DNA of 7,397 bases from an uncultured Oscillospiraceae bacterium. GTDB taxonomy: Bacteria; Bacillota; Clostridia; Oscillospirales; Acutalibacteraceae. Shown piece by piece: positions 1 to 4,953 of the stretch; the first letter of the stretch is position 1; the number at the start of each line of letters is the position of its first letter. A model generated the notes under the pieces. That model worked only from the letters and a program-made list of their open reading frames with translations. It searched no databases and was not told where the DNA came from. Where the stretch lies: the NCBI GenBank assembly GCA_902489335.1, contig CABTZO010000048.1, positions 1 through 7,397 on the forward strand, in the 5' to 3' direction. The translations under genes and the position numbers were made by a program.

Positions 1-30
1 AAAATAATTAAAAAAAAAAAATATGCCTGG

Positions 31-54
31 GGGCGATGGGTAATCGCCCGCTAC
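31..54 (-). repeat. GTAG-hairpin repeat, copy 1a
   Basis: Read on the minus strand this is GTAG followed by a hairpin with arms GGGCGAT and ATCGCCC (43-49 and 31-37) and a 5-nt loop, slightly degenerate against the 9-bp stem and 3-nt loop of the better copies. It faces the next copy head to head across an 11-bp GGT-repeat linker (55-65). Confidence 0.75.
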
Positions 55-65
55 GGTGGTGGTGG

Positions 66-95
66 GTAGCCCCGATTATCGGTACCTGATGCCGC
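66..95 (+). repeat. GTAG-hairpin repeat, copy 1b (divergent)
   Basis: GTAGC at 66-70 is followed by a degenerate palindrome, CCGA-TTA-TCGG at 72-82, and a tail that matches copy 2b at 4681-4703 in 18 of 23 aligned bases. The flanks GGTGGG (61-66) and CCCACC (98-103) are complementary, so the copy could sit inside a larger stem. Confidence 0.6.
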
Positions 96-105
96 ACCCC
101 ACCCG

Positions 106-130
106 GTAGCCCGGGATTATTAATCCCGGG
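106..130 (+). repeat. GTAG-hairpin repeat, copy 1c
   Basis: GTAG at 106-109 is followed by a perfect 9-bp stem (110-118 with 122-130, arms CCCGGGATT and AATCCCGGG) and loop ATT. The whole unit from 105 to 132 is identical to 4746-4773 in the second cluster, so the two loci share a recent common source or are kept alike. Confidence 0.85.
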
Positions 131-178
131 TGTCTCGGTTATATGTATATACAATAATTTAATAAGTAATCTTTGATT

Positions 179-203
179 CGGGCGATTGATAATCGCCCGC
201 TAC
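179..203 (-). repeat. GTAG-hairpin repeat, copy 1d
   Basis: On the minus strand this reads GTAG, then arms CGGGCGATT and AATCGCCCG with loop ATC: a perfect 9-bp stem. It lies 30 bp past the queA stop codon. Its flank at 175-203 matches 4866-4894 except for one base, so the similarity extends past the hairpin foot. Confidence 0.85.
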
Positions 204-233
204 GGTGGGGCGTGATCATCTAAAGTCTAAAAT

Positions 234-1256
234 CTAATAAATAAACATCGCATCGCCGAATGAAAAAAATCTGTATTTTTCTTCGACGGCTTTTTTATAT
301 GTATTCATTGTCGTTTCATATCCGGCAAAGCTTGATATAAGCATAATAAGTGTGCTTTCGGGAAGATGAAAATTTGTTATCAAATCGTCTATTGTCGTAA
401 CTTTTTTTGGCGGATAAATAAAAATTGAACTGTCTGAATCGTCTGCCCTAATATCTCCAAACTTGTCATAAATCGTTTCCAAAGTCCTGACAACAGTTGT
501 TCCCACTGCAACAACTTTTCCGCCGTTTTGCTTGGTCTCATTTATTATTTTTGCCTGCTCTTCACCCAGTGAATAATGTTCGGAGTGCATTTTATGATTT
601 TCTATATTTTCAGACTTAACCGGTCTGAAGGTTCCGAGTCCTACATCTAAAGTCAGAAAAACTTCTTTTACTCCCTTATCCTTTATTTTTTCGAGAAGCT
701 CTTTTGTAAAATGAAGGCCCGCAGTAGGCGCGGCAGATGAAGTAGCCTTGTCGGAATAGACAGTCTGATAATCTTCGGTATCTTTTAGTTTTTCTTTGAT
801 ATAAGGTGGCAAAGGCATTTGACCGACTTCATACAATGCGTCATAAAAATTTCCGCTTTTGACATGAAATTTAACAGTTCTGAGTCCGTCATCCGTAATA
901 TCCAGAACTTCACAACTCAATCTTTCGCTGAATTCAAAGATATTTGACACTTTTGCTCTCTTACCGGGTTTACAAAGACATTCCCAAACATCAAGTTCTC
1001 TTTGTTTTGCGAGCAAAAATTCAACCCTTGCTCCCGTGTCTTTTTGTCCGTATATTCTTGCCGGTAAAACTCTTGTATCATTCATAACAAGACAGTCTCC
1101 GGGATTTAGAAAATCGATAATATCATAAAACTTTTTATGTGAAATTTTTCCCGTATTTTTATCAAGACAGAGAAGTCTTGCCTTATCTCTTTCTTGTGTC
1201 GGATGTTGAGCGATAAGTTCTTCGGGCAAATCGTAGTAAAAGTCACTTGTTTTCAT
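234..1256 (-). CDS. queA: S-adenosylmethionine:tRNA ribosyltransferase-isomerase (QueA)
   Basis: QueA transfers and isomerises the ribosyl group of S-adenosylmethionine onto 7-aminomethyl-7-deazaguanine at position 34 of tRNAs for Asp, Asn, His and Tyr, giving epoxyqueuosine; it is cytosolic. The 340-residue protein has the usual family length. Visible family signatures are FYYDLPEELIAQHP (6-19), NDTRVLPARI (59-68), GQMPLPPYI (145-153), AAPTAGLHFT (175-184), the HKMHSEHYSL stretch (221-230), VGTTVVRTLE (251-260), TNFHLPESTLIML (294-306) and a C-terminal FSFGDAMFI (331-339). An in-frame ATG exists 11 codons upstream, but the ATG at 1256 has AAAGGA six bases before it and gives the standard N-terminus, so I chose it. 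The gene stands alone, diverging from asd. No tgt or queG is in view. Confidence 0.96.
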   Translation of the reverse strand: MKTSDFYYDLPEELIAQHPTQERDKARLLCLDKNTGKISHKKFYDIIDFLNPGDCLVMNDTRVLPARIYGQKDTGARVEFLLAKQRELDVWECLCKPGKRAKVSNIFEFSERLSCEVLDITDDGLRTVKFHVKSGNFYDALYEVGQMPLPPYIKEKLKDTEDYQTVYSDKATSSAAPTAGLHFTKELLEKIKDKGVKEVFLTLDVGLGTFRPVKSENIENHKMHSEHYSLGEEQAKIINETKQNGGKVVAVGTTVVRTLETIYDKFGDIRADDSDSSIFIYPPKKVTTIDDLITNFHLPESTLIMLISSFAGYETTMNTYKKAVEEKYRFFSFGDAMFIY

Positions 1257-1262
1257 CTGTTT

Positions 1263-1268
1263 TCCTTT
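1263..1268 (-). promoter_or_regulatory. Ribosome binding site deciding the queA start
   Basis: AAAGGA on the minus strand lies 6 bp before the ATG at 1256. The ATG at 1289 has no comparable purine tract at a proper distance, so the downstream start is preferred. Confidence 0.6.
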
Positions 1269-1279
1269 CATGTTTTTAA

Positions 1280-1322
1280 TTGACAGCATAACCCTAATAT
1301 GTTAATTTATCATTGTTATAAA
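1280..1322 (+). promoter_or_regulatory. Candidate asd operon promoter(s)
   Basis: Two candidates are visible. A perfect -35 box TTGACA at 1280-1285 has only a weak -10 (TAATTT, 1303-1308) at 17 bp. An extended -10, TG-T-TATAAA at 1314-1322, would start transcription near 1329, about 25 bases before the ATG, but lacks a -35 at the matching distance. With 97 bp between the two start codons there is no room for a full-length lysine (L-box) riboswitch in the leader. Confidence 0.4.
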
Positions 1323-1327
1323 TTCAA
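1299..1327 (-). promoter_or_regulatory. Candidate queA promoter
   Basis: On the minus strand TTGAAT (1327-1322) and TAACAT (1304-1299) are 17 bp apart, a sigma-A-like spacing with four of six consensus bases in each box. Its boxes fall within the same DNA as the asd promoter candidates, so the two divergent genes probably share or compete for this region. Read from sequence only. Confidence 0.4.
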
Positions 1328-1353
1328 GTCCTATAAGGCATTCGGAGGTCTTT

Positions 1354-2430
1354 ATGAAAAAATATAATGTAGGTATTATCGGTGCGACCGGAATGGTAGG
1401 TCAGAGATTTGTAAACTTGTTGTCAAATCACCCGAATTTTACAATAAAATTGCTTGCGGCAAGTTCAAACAGTGCAGGTAAGACCTATGCAGAAGCAGTA
1501 AAAGACCGTTGGTTAATTGATGAAGAAATGCCACAAAGCGTCAAAGATATGAATGTTTACGACGCTGAAAAAGATAAAAAATTCATAGCAGAAAATGTTG
1601 ATTTTGTTTTCTGCGCGACATCACTTTCAAAAGAAGAAACAAAAATTTTGGAAGAAAGTTATGCAAAACTTGAATGCCCCGTAGTATCAAACAACTCTGC
1701 TCACCGTCATACAAAAGATGTTCCGATGATTATCCCGGAAATCAATCCTGAACATGCAGAAATCATTATATCACAAAGAAAAAGACTGGGTACTAAAAGA
1801 GGATTTGTTGCGGTTAAATCAAATTGTTCTCTTCAAAGCTATGTTCCCGCTATTGCTCCCCTGCTTGATTTGGGCGTTAAAGATGTGGTTGTTTGCACTT
1901 ATCAGGCAATTTCCGGAGCGGGAAAAACTTTCAAGACAATGCCTGAAATTTTAGACAATGTCATTCCGTTTATATCCGGAGAAGAAGAAAAAAGTGAAAT
2001 CGAACCACTTAAAATTTTCGGAAAAATCGTGGGCGATGAAATTGTTCCCGGCAATATGCCAAACTTTACATCACAGTGCATCAGAGTTCCCGTATCAGAC
2101 GGACATACGGCTGCCGTTTTTCTTACCCTTGACAAAAAGGTTTCAAAAGATGAAATCTTAGATCGTTGGGCAAATTATAAAAATCCCATTGCAGATTTAA
2201 ATCTGCCTTCCGCTCCCAAACAATTTTTACATTATTTCAAAGAGGATAATCTTCCTCAGCCAAAACTTCAAAGAGAACTTGAAAACGGAATGGCTATCTC
2301 ACTCGGAAGACTAAGAGAAGATACAATTTTTGATTATAAGTTTATCGGACTTTCACACAATACTAAAAGAGGCGCAGCAGGCGGAGCAGTCTTACTTGCA
2401 GAGCTCTTGTGTGAAAAAGGTTATATTTAG
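1354..2430 (+). CDS. asd: Aspartate-semialdehyde dehydrogenase, fungal/archaeal class
   Basis: This enzyme reduces L-aspartyl-4-phosphate to aspartate semialdehyde with NADPH, the branch point to lysine/diaminopimelate, threonine and methionine. An N-terminal Rossmann fold begins with GIIGATGMVGQRF (7-19). The active-site cysteine is C158 in KSNCSLQ, and the later CIRVPVSDGHTAAV (242-255) supplies the substrate-binding arginine R244 and the catalytic histidine H251. That histidine motif and the 358-residue length match the class first known from archaea and yeast Hom2 rather than the E. coli or B. subtilis type; it is also found in some Clostridia. The residue after the catalytic Cys-Ser is Leu where many relatives have Thr. 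GGAGGT at 1344-1349 precedes the ATG by four bases. First gene of the lysine operon; dapA follows after 8 bp. Confidence 0.95.
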   Translation: MKKYNVGIIGATGMVGQRFVNLLSNHPNFTIKLLAASSNSAGKTYAEAVKDRWLIDEEMPQSVKDMNVYDAEKDKKFIAENVDFVFCATSLSKEETKILEESYAKLECPVVSNNSAHRHTKDVPMIIPEINPEHAEIIISQRKRLGTKRGFVAVKSNCSLQSYVPAIAPLLDLGVKDVVVCTYQAISGAGKTFKTMPEILDNVIPFISGEEEKSEIEPLKIFGKIVGDEIVPGNMPNFTSQCIRVPVSDGHTAAVFLTLDKKVSKDEILDRWANYKNPIADLNLPSAPKQFLHYFKEDNLPQPKLQRELENGMAISLGRLREDTIFDYKFIGLSHNTKRGAAGGAVLLAELLCEKGYI

Positions 2431-2438
2431 GAGTAATT

Positions 2439-3335
2439 ATGAAAAACACAATCTTCACAGGTTCGGGTGTTGCGATTGTTACACCGTTTAACGAAGACAA
2501 CACAATAAATTTTGATAAATTTGAAGAATTAATTGAATTTCAAATAAAGAGCGGAACAGATGCTATTATAGTCTGCGGAACAACGGGAGAAAGTGCTGCT
2601 TTGAGTCATGAAGAGCATTCTTCGGTTATTGAATTTGCAACAAAAAAAATTGCAGGTCGTGTTCCGGTCATCGCAGGCACTGGAAGCAACGATACAAGAT
2701 ATTGCTTAAAGCTATGTAAGGAAGCAGAAAGTCATAAAGTTGATGCCTTTTTGATGGTTACCCCCTATTACAATAAAACATCTCAAGACGGTCTTTTTGA
2801 ACATTATAAATATATTTCGGACAACACAAATACACCTATGATTATCTACAATGTTCCGGGAAGAACGGGACTCAACGTCAAACCCGAAACTTATTATAGA
2901 CTCTCAAAACTTGAAAATGTAGTTGCAATAAAAGAAGCAAACGGAGATATAGCGGCTCTTGCAAAGACAATTTCTCTCTGTGAAGATAATTTAGATTATT
3001 ACAGCGGAAACGATGATCAAATAGTGCCATTTTTATCTCTGGGTGCAAAAGGCGTAATTTCTGTTATGGCAAATGTAATTCCAAAGCAGACTCATAAAAT
3101 TGTATCCGATTATCTTTGCGGTGATACAGAATCTGCAAGAAAAGCTCAATTAAAATATACAAAGCTCATAAACACTTTATTTATGGATGTAAATCCCATT
3201 GTTGTAAAGAGCATTTTAAATTATGCGGGCGTAAATGTAGGTCATCTGCGCCTTCCGCTCATCGTCCCTTCTAAAGAGCAGAAAGAAATCATTTTGAAAG
3301 TAATGGAAGAATATAATTTAACGGAGATATTATGA
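2439..3335 (+). CDS. dapA: 4-hydroxy-tetrahydrodipicolinate synthase (DapA)
   Basis: DapA condenses pyruvate with aspartate semialdehyde, the first committed step of diaminopimelate and lysine synthesis. The 298-residue chain is a full-length TIM barrel. The Schiff-base lysine is K165 in AIKEANGD; the catalytic triad is completed by T49 in CGTTGES (46-52) and Y137 in YNVPGRT, with Y111 in TPYYNK coming from the partner subunit and R142 binding the semialdehyde carboxylate. Against the E. coli lysine-inhibition site, S52, A53, H57, H60, N84 and Y110 are kept but the glutamate equivalent to E84 is Y88, so feedback inhibition cannot be predicted. The ribosome binding site AGGAG (2429-2433) overlaps the asd stop codon, five bases before the ATG. 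It overlaps dapB by 4 bp (ATGA). Confidence 0.97.
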   Translation: MKNTIFTGSGVAIVTPFNEDNTINFDKFEELIEFQIKSGTDAIIVCGTTGESAALSHEEHSSVIEFATKKIAGRVPVIAGTGSNDTRYCLKLCKEAESHKVDAFLMVTPYYNKTSQDGLFEHYKYISDNTNTPMIIYNVPGRTGLNVKPETYYRLSKLENVVAIKEANGDIAALAKTISLCEDNLDYYSGNDDQIVPFLSLGAKGVISVMANVIPKQTHKIVSDYLCGDTESARKAQLKYTKLINTLFMDVNPIVVKSILNYAGVNVGHLRLPLIVPSKEQKEIILKVMEEYNLTEIL

Positions 3336-4054
3336 AAATAATTTTATGTGGCTCAAACGGTAAAATGGGTAATGTTGTTTGCCAAATTGTAGACGATTCA
3401 GAAAAAAACGAGATAGTCGCAAAGGTCGATGTCAATACAAAATTCGATGAAACCACAAACTCCGCAGACGTTATAATCGATTTTTCAAATCCTTCTTCAC
3501 TTTCCGATTTACTTGATTATGCAAAGAAAAATACCTTGCCCGTAGTGCTTGCAACTACCGGATATACTAAAGAGCAGGACAAAGAAATCATTGAAGCCGC
3601 AAAACAAATACCGATTTTCAAATCGGCGAATATGTCGATCGGAGTAAACCTTATTATCAATCTTGCAAGAAAAGCCACTAAAATTTTAAAAGACGATTTT
3701 GATATTGAAATAGTCGAAGCACACCACAATCAGAAATTAGATGCTCCGTCCGGAACCGCAATTTTAATTGCAGACAATATCAATGACGAGCTTTCCGAAA
3801 AGATGAACTATGAGTATGACAGACACGACAAATATCAAAAAAGAGATAAAAATGAAATCGGCATACATTCAGTGCGAGGAGGAACAATTGTCGGTGAACA
3901 TGAAGTGATTTTTGCCGGTCCTGATGAAATTGTTAAAATCGGTCATTCGGCAAGATCAAGAGAAATTTTTGCAAACGGAGCAATAAAAGCCGCAGAGTTT
4001 TTGCTTGATAAGAAAAACGGACTCTATGATATGACAAATCTTTTGGAGGTATAA
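3332..4054 (+). CDS. dapB: 4-hydroxy-tetrahydrodipicolinate reductase (DapB)
   Basis: DapB reduces the DapA product to tetrahydrodipicolinate using NAD(P)H. The 240-residue protein has the N-terminal dinucleotide-binding loop GSNGKMG (7-13), ATTGY (74-78), and the substrate-binding signature EAHHNQKLDAPSGTA (129-143), in which H131 and K135 correspond to the catalytic His159/Lys163 pair of E. coli. It is shorter than the E. coli protein, as is common for compact Gram-positive forms, but the reading frame looks intact from end to end. The start ATG overlaps the dapA stop as ATGA with GGAG five bases upstream, so translation is probably coupled. The gene for the next step (dapL, or dapD/dapH) is not in the window. 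Confidence 0.96.
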   Translation: MKIILCGSNGKMGNVVCQIVDDSEKNEIVAKVDVNTKFDETTNSADVIIDFSNPSSLSDLLDYAKKNTLPVVLATTGYTKEQDKEIIEAAKQIPIFKSANMSIGVNLIINLARKATKILKDDFDIEIVEAHHNQKLDAPSGTAILIADNINDELSEKMNYEYDRHDKYQKRDKNEIGIHSVRGGTIVGEHEVIFAGPDEIVKIGHSARSREIFANGAIKAAEFLLDKKNGLYDMTNLLEV

Positions 4055-4055
4055 A

Positions 4056-4505
4056 ATGTTTAATATAGAATCAAAGAAAAATATTTCAATGGTATCTTTG
4101 ACTTATTCAATTTCAGACAGTGCAAAGGCAATATCTGCACTCGCTCTGCTAAGTAAAAAAGCGATAAATATCGATATGATTTCGATGTCACCCACAGGCG
4201 CAGGTAAAGTAAGTTTAGCCTTTTCATTTGATGACGCAGATTTTTCGGATTTAATGATTGTTTTGAGTGAATTTAGAAAAGACAATTTTGATCTTAAAAT
4301 TTCTGTTCGAAACGACAATGTAAAGATTTTAATTTCCGATGATGAAATGAAAAATCAAAGCGGTGTTGCCGAAAAAGTTCTAAGTGCGCTTATCAAAGAG
4401 GGAATTGAAATTATTATGGTAACCACAGCAGAAACCGAAATTTCTCTTTTGATTAATGCAGAGGATTTAGAAAGAGCAACACAGATAATAAAAAATAACG
4501 ATTAA
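4056..4505 (+). CDS. Stand-alone tandem ACT-domain protein, aspartokinase regulatory-domain-like
   Basis: The 149-residue protein resembles the C-terminal regulatory part of aspartokinase without the kinase. An N-terminal ACT-like unit spans about 8-80 and a second about 86-147; the latter contains MKNQSGVAEKVLSALIKEGI (98-117) followed by a mistsEi-like strand (MVTTAETEISLLI, 121-133), the pattern seen in aspartokinase ACT2. No amino-acid-kinase motif precedes it, since dapB ends one base before its ATG; GGAGGT (4045-4050) lies inside the end of dapB. Placement as last gene of the asd-dapA-dapB operon suggests it binds lysine or a related amino acid and acts on an aspartokinase encoded elsewhere, much as the internally started beta subunit of B. 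subtilis LysC does. That role is inference; the fold assignment is fairly secure. Confidence 0.8.
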   Translation: MFNIESKKNISMVSLTYSISDSAKAISALALLSKKAINIDMISMSPTGAGKVSLAFSFDDADFSDLMIVLSEFRKDNFDLKISVRNDNVKILISDDEMKNQSGVAEKVLSALIKEGIEIIMVTTAETEISLLINAEDLERATQIIKNND

Positions 4506-4522
4506 GCAATAATTGAATTTAG

Positions 4523-4556
4523 ACGACAGATATTCGTATCTGTCGTTTTCTTATTT
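4523..4556 (+). terminator. Intrinsic terminator of the asd-dapA-dapB-ACT operon
   Basis: A perfect 10-bp stem (ACGACAGATA at 4523-4532 with TATCTGTCGT at 4537-4546) closes a TTCG tetraloop and runs straight into TTTCTTATTTC. It begins 18 bp past the ACT gene stop codon. Confidence 0.9.
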
Positions 4557-4639
4557 CTATGATATAAATTTTTGATTTATCTATTCAAAATTTGTTATTT
4601 AACAACATAATAAAAAAATTTAATCAAAAAAATAGGCAT

Positions 4640-4664
4640 CGGGCGATTGATAATCGCCCGCTAC
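4640..4664 (-). repeat. GTAG-hairpin repeat, copy 2a
   Basis: On the minus strand: GTAG, arms CGGGCGATT and AATCGCCCG, loop ATC; a perfect 9-bp stem, identical to copy 1d. It faces copy 2b head to head across a 10-bp purine-rich linker. Confidence 0.85.
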
Positions 4665-4674
4665 GGAGGGGTGA

Positions 4675-4698
4675 ATAGCTCAGATTATTTGTATCTGA
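4675..4698 (+). repeat. GTAG-hairpin repeat, copy 2b (degenerate)
   Basis: ATAGC replaces GTAGC. The palindrome TCAGAT (4680-4685) / ATCTGA (4693-4698) has a 7-nt loop. The unit is the counterpart of copy 1b. The flanks CGGAGG (4664-4669) and CCTCCG (4706-4711) are complementary. Confidence 0.6.
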
Positions 4699-4711
4699 TG
4701 TCGTTCCTCCG

Positions 4712-4745
4712 GTAGCCCGAGATTAGGTAATAGTTACCATCCCTC
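4712..4745 (+). repeat. GTAG-hairpin repeat, copy 2c (expanded)
   Basis: GTAG at 4712-4715 is followed by a longer, nested palindrome: an outer CCGAG (4717-4721) / CTCGG (4743-4747) and an inner GGTAA (4726-4730) / TTACC (4734-4738) around TAG. The usual GATT core is partly kept as GATTA, while the centre differs from every other copy. Confidence 0.6.
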
Positions 4746-4746
4746 G

Positions 4747-4771
4747 GTAGCCCGGGATTATTAATCCCGGG
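4747..4771 (+). repeat. GTAG-hairpin repeat, copy 2d
   Basis: GTAG plus a perfect 9-bp stem (CCCGGGATT / AATCCCGGG) and loop ATT; identical to copy 1c including its first flanking bases. Confidence 0.85.
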
Positions 4772-4795
4772 TGCTAATTTAGAAACCCTTTCCCG

Positions 4796-4820
4796 GTAGC
4801 GCAGGATTATCAATCCTGCG
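4796..4820 (+). repeat. GTAG-hairpin repeat, copy 2e
   Basis: GTAG at 4796-4799, arms CGCAGGATT (4800-4808) and AATCCTGCG (4812-4820), loop ATC. The lower stem differs at several positions from the other copies, each change matched on the opposite arm. Confidence 0.85.
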
Positions 4821-4869
4821 TTCATAATTTTATATATAAAATAAAAAAATCTAATCTAAAAATCAGATT

Positions 4870-4894
4870 CGGGCGATTGATAATCACCCGCTAC
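4870..4894 (-). repeat. GTAG-hairpin repeat, copy 2f
   Basis: On the minus strand: GTAG, arms CGGGTGATT and AATCGCCCG, loop ATC. The one departure from copy 1d becomes a G-T (G-U) wobble on this strand but a C-A mismatch on the plus strand. Confidence 0.8.
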
Positions 4895-4923
4895 GCCGAT
4901 GCGGTGTACCAATTCCACAGTCT

Positions 4924-4953
4924 AAAAAAAATGGTGCTTTCGCACCATTTTTT
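4924..4953 (-). terminator. Terminator of the ispA-trmB-nadE operon
   Basis: The hairpin ATGGTGC (4931-4937) / GCACCAT (4942-4948) has a TTTC loop, read as GAAA on the minus strand, a stable GNRA-type loop. The flanking A run (4924-4930) gives a seven-T tail on the minus strand; the T run at 4948-4953 makes it symmetrical, so it may stop transcription from both sides. The hairpin begins right at the nadE stop codon. Confidence 0.85.

Larger units (their letters stand above)
1..233. repeat. Intergenic repeat cluster 1 (four GTAG-hairpin copies), no gene
   Basis: This stretch downstream of queA has no credible coding region. It carries four copies of a GC-rich palindromic repeat standing out from AT-rich surroundings: 31-54 (minus), 66-95 (plus), 106-130 (plus) and 179-203 (minus). 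The outer copies are inverted relative to the inner ones, and the same outer-minus, inner-plus order is seen in the second cluster at 4640-4894. Copies here share a CCACC-like tract before GTAG. A 12-base A run at 10-21 lies beyond the first copy. The element at 179-203 is the first hairpin a queA transcript would meet, but no T run follows it closely, so an intrinsic terminator is not evident. The design fits REP/BIME elements; assignment to that class is inference. Confidence 0.8.
4506..4952. repeat. Intergenic repeat cluster 2 (six GTAG-hairpin copies), no gene
   Basis: The space between the convergent ACT and nadE genes has no plausible gene. After the operon terminator comes AT-rich sequence with nothing recognisable (4557-4639), then six repeat copies: 4640-4664 (minus), 4675-4698, 4712-4745, 4747-4771 and 4796-4820 (all plus), and 4870-4894 (minus). 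Most copies carry CCTCC or CCCTC before GTAG, unlike the CCACC of cluster 1, hinting that each cluster grew locally. The nadE terminator closes the region at 4924-4953. A location between convergent genes is typical for REP-type repeats. Confidence 0.8.

Noticed and set aside
31..203. Cluster 1 as a structured regulatory RNA or riboswitch.
   Set aside because: It lies downstream of queA, is not before any visible gene start, and its units recur at 4640-4894 as repeats, which explains the hairpins better.
1902..2135. Minus-strand frame of 77 codons within asd, and similar small frames inside dapB and the ACT gene.
   Set aside because: Each is a shadow of a well-supported gene with no independent start signal.
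4056..4505. The ACT gene as a truncated lysC pseudogene.
   Set aside because: It has its own strong ribosome binding site, an intact frame, tight operon spacing after dapB and a clean terminator; no kinase remnants lie upstream.
4665..4750. TAGCTCAG with nearby GGTAGCC resembles the D-arm box of a tRNA.
   Set aside because: No T-arm (TTCRANYC), anticodon arm or acceptor stem can be fitted; the bases belong to repeat copy 2b, where GTAGC has become ATAGC.
4640..4894. Regularly recurring palindromes suggesting a CRISPR array.
   Set aside because: Copies are in both orientations, differ in stem sequence, and spacers range from a few to about 50 bp; no cas gene is nearby.
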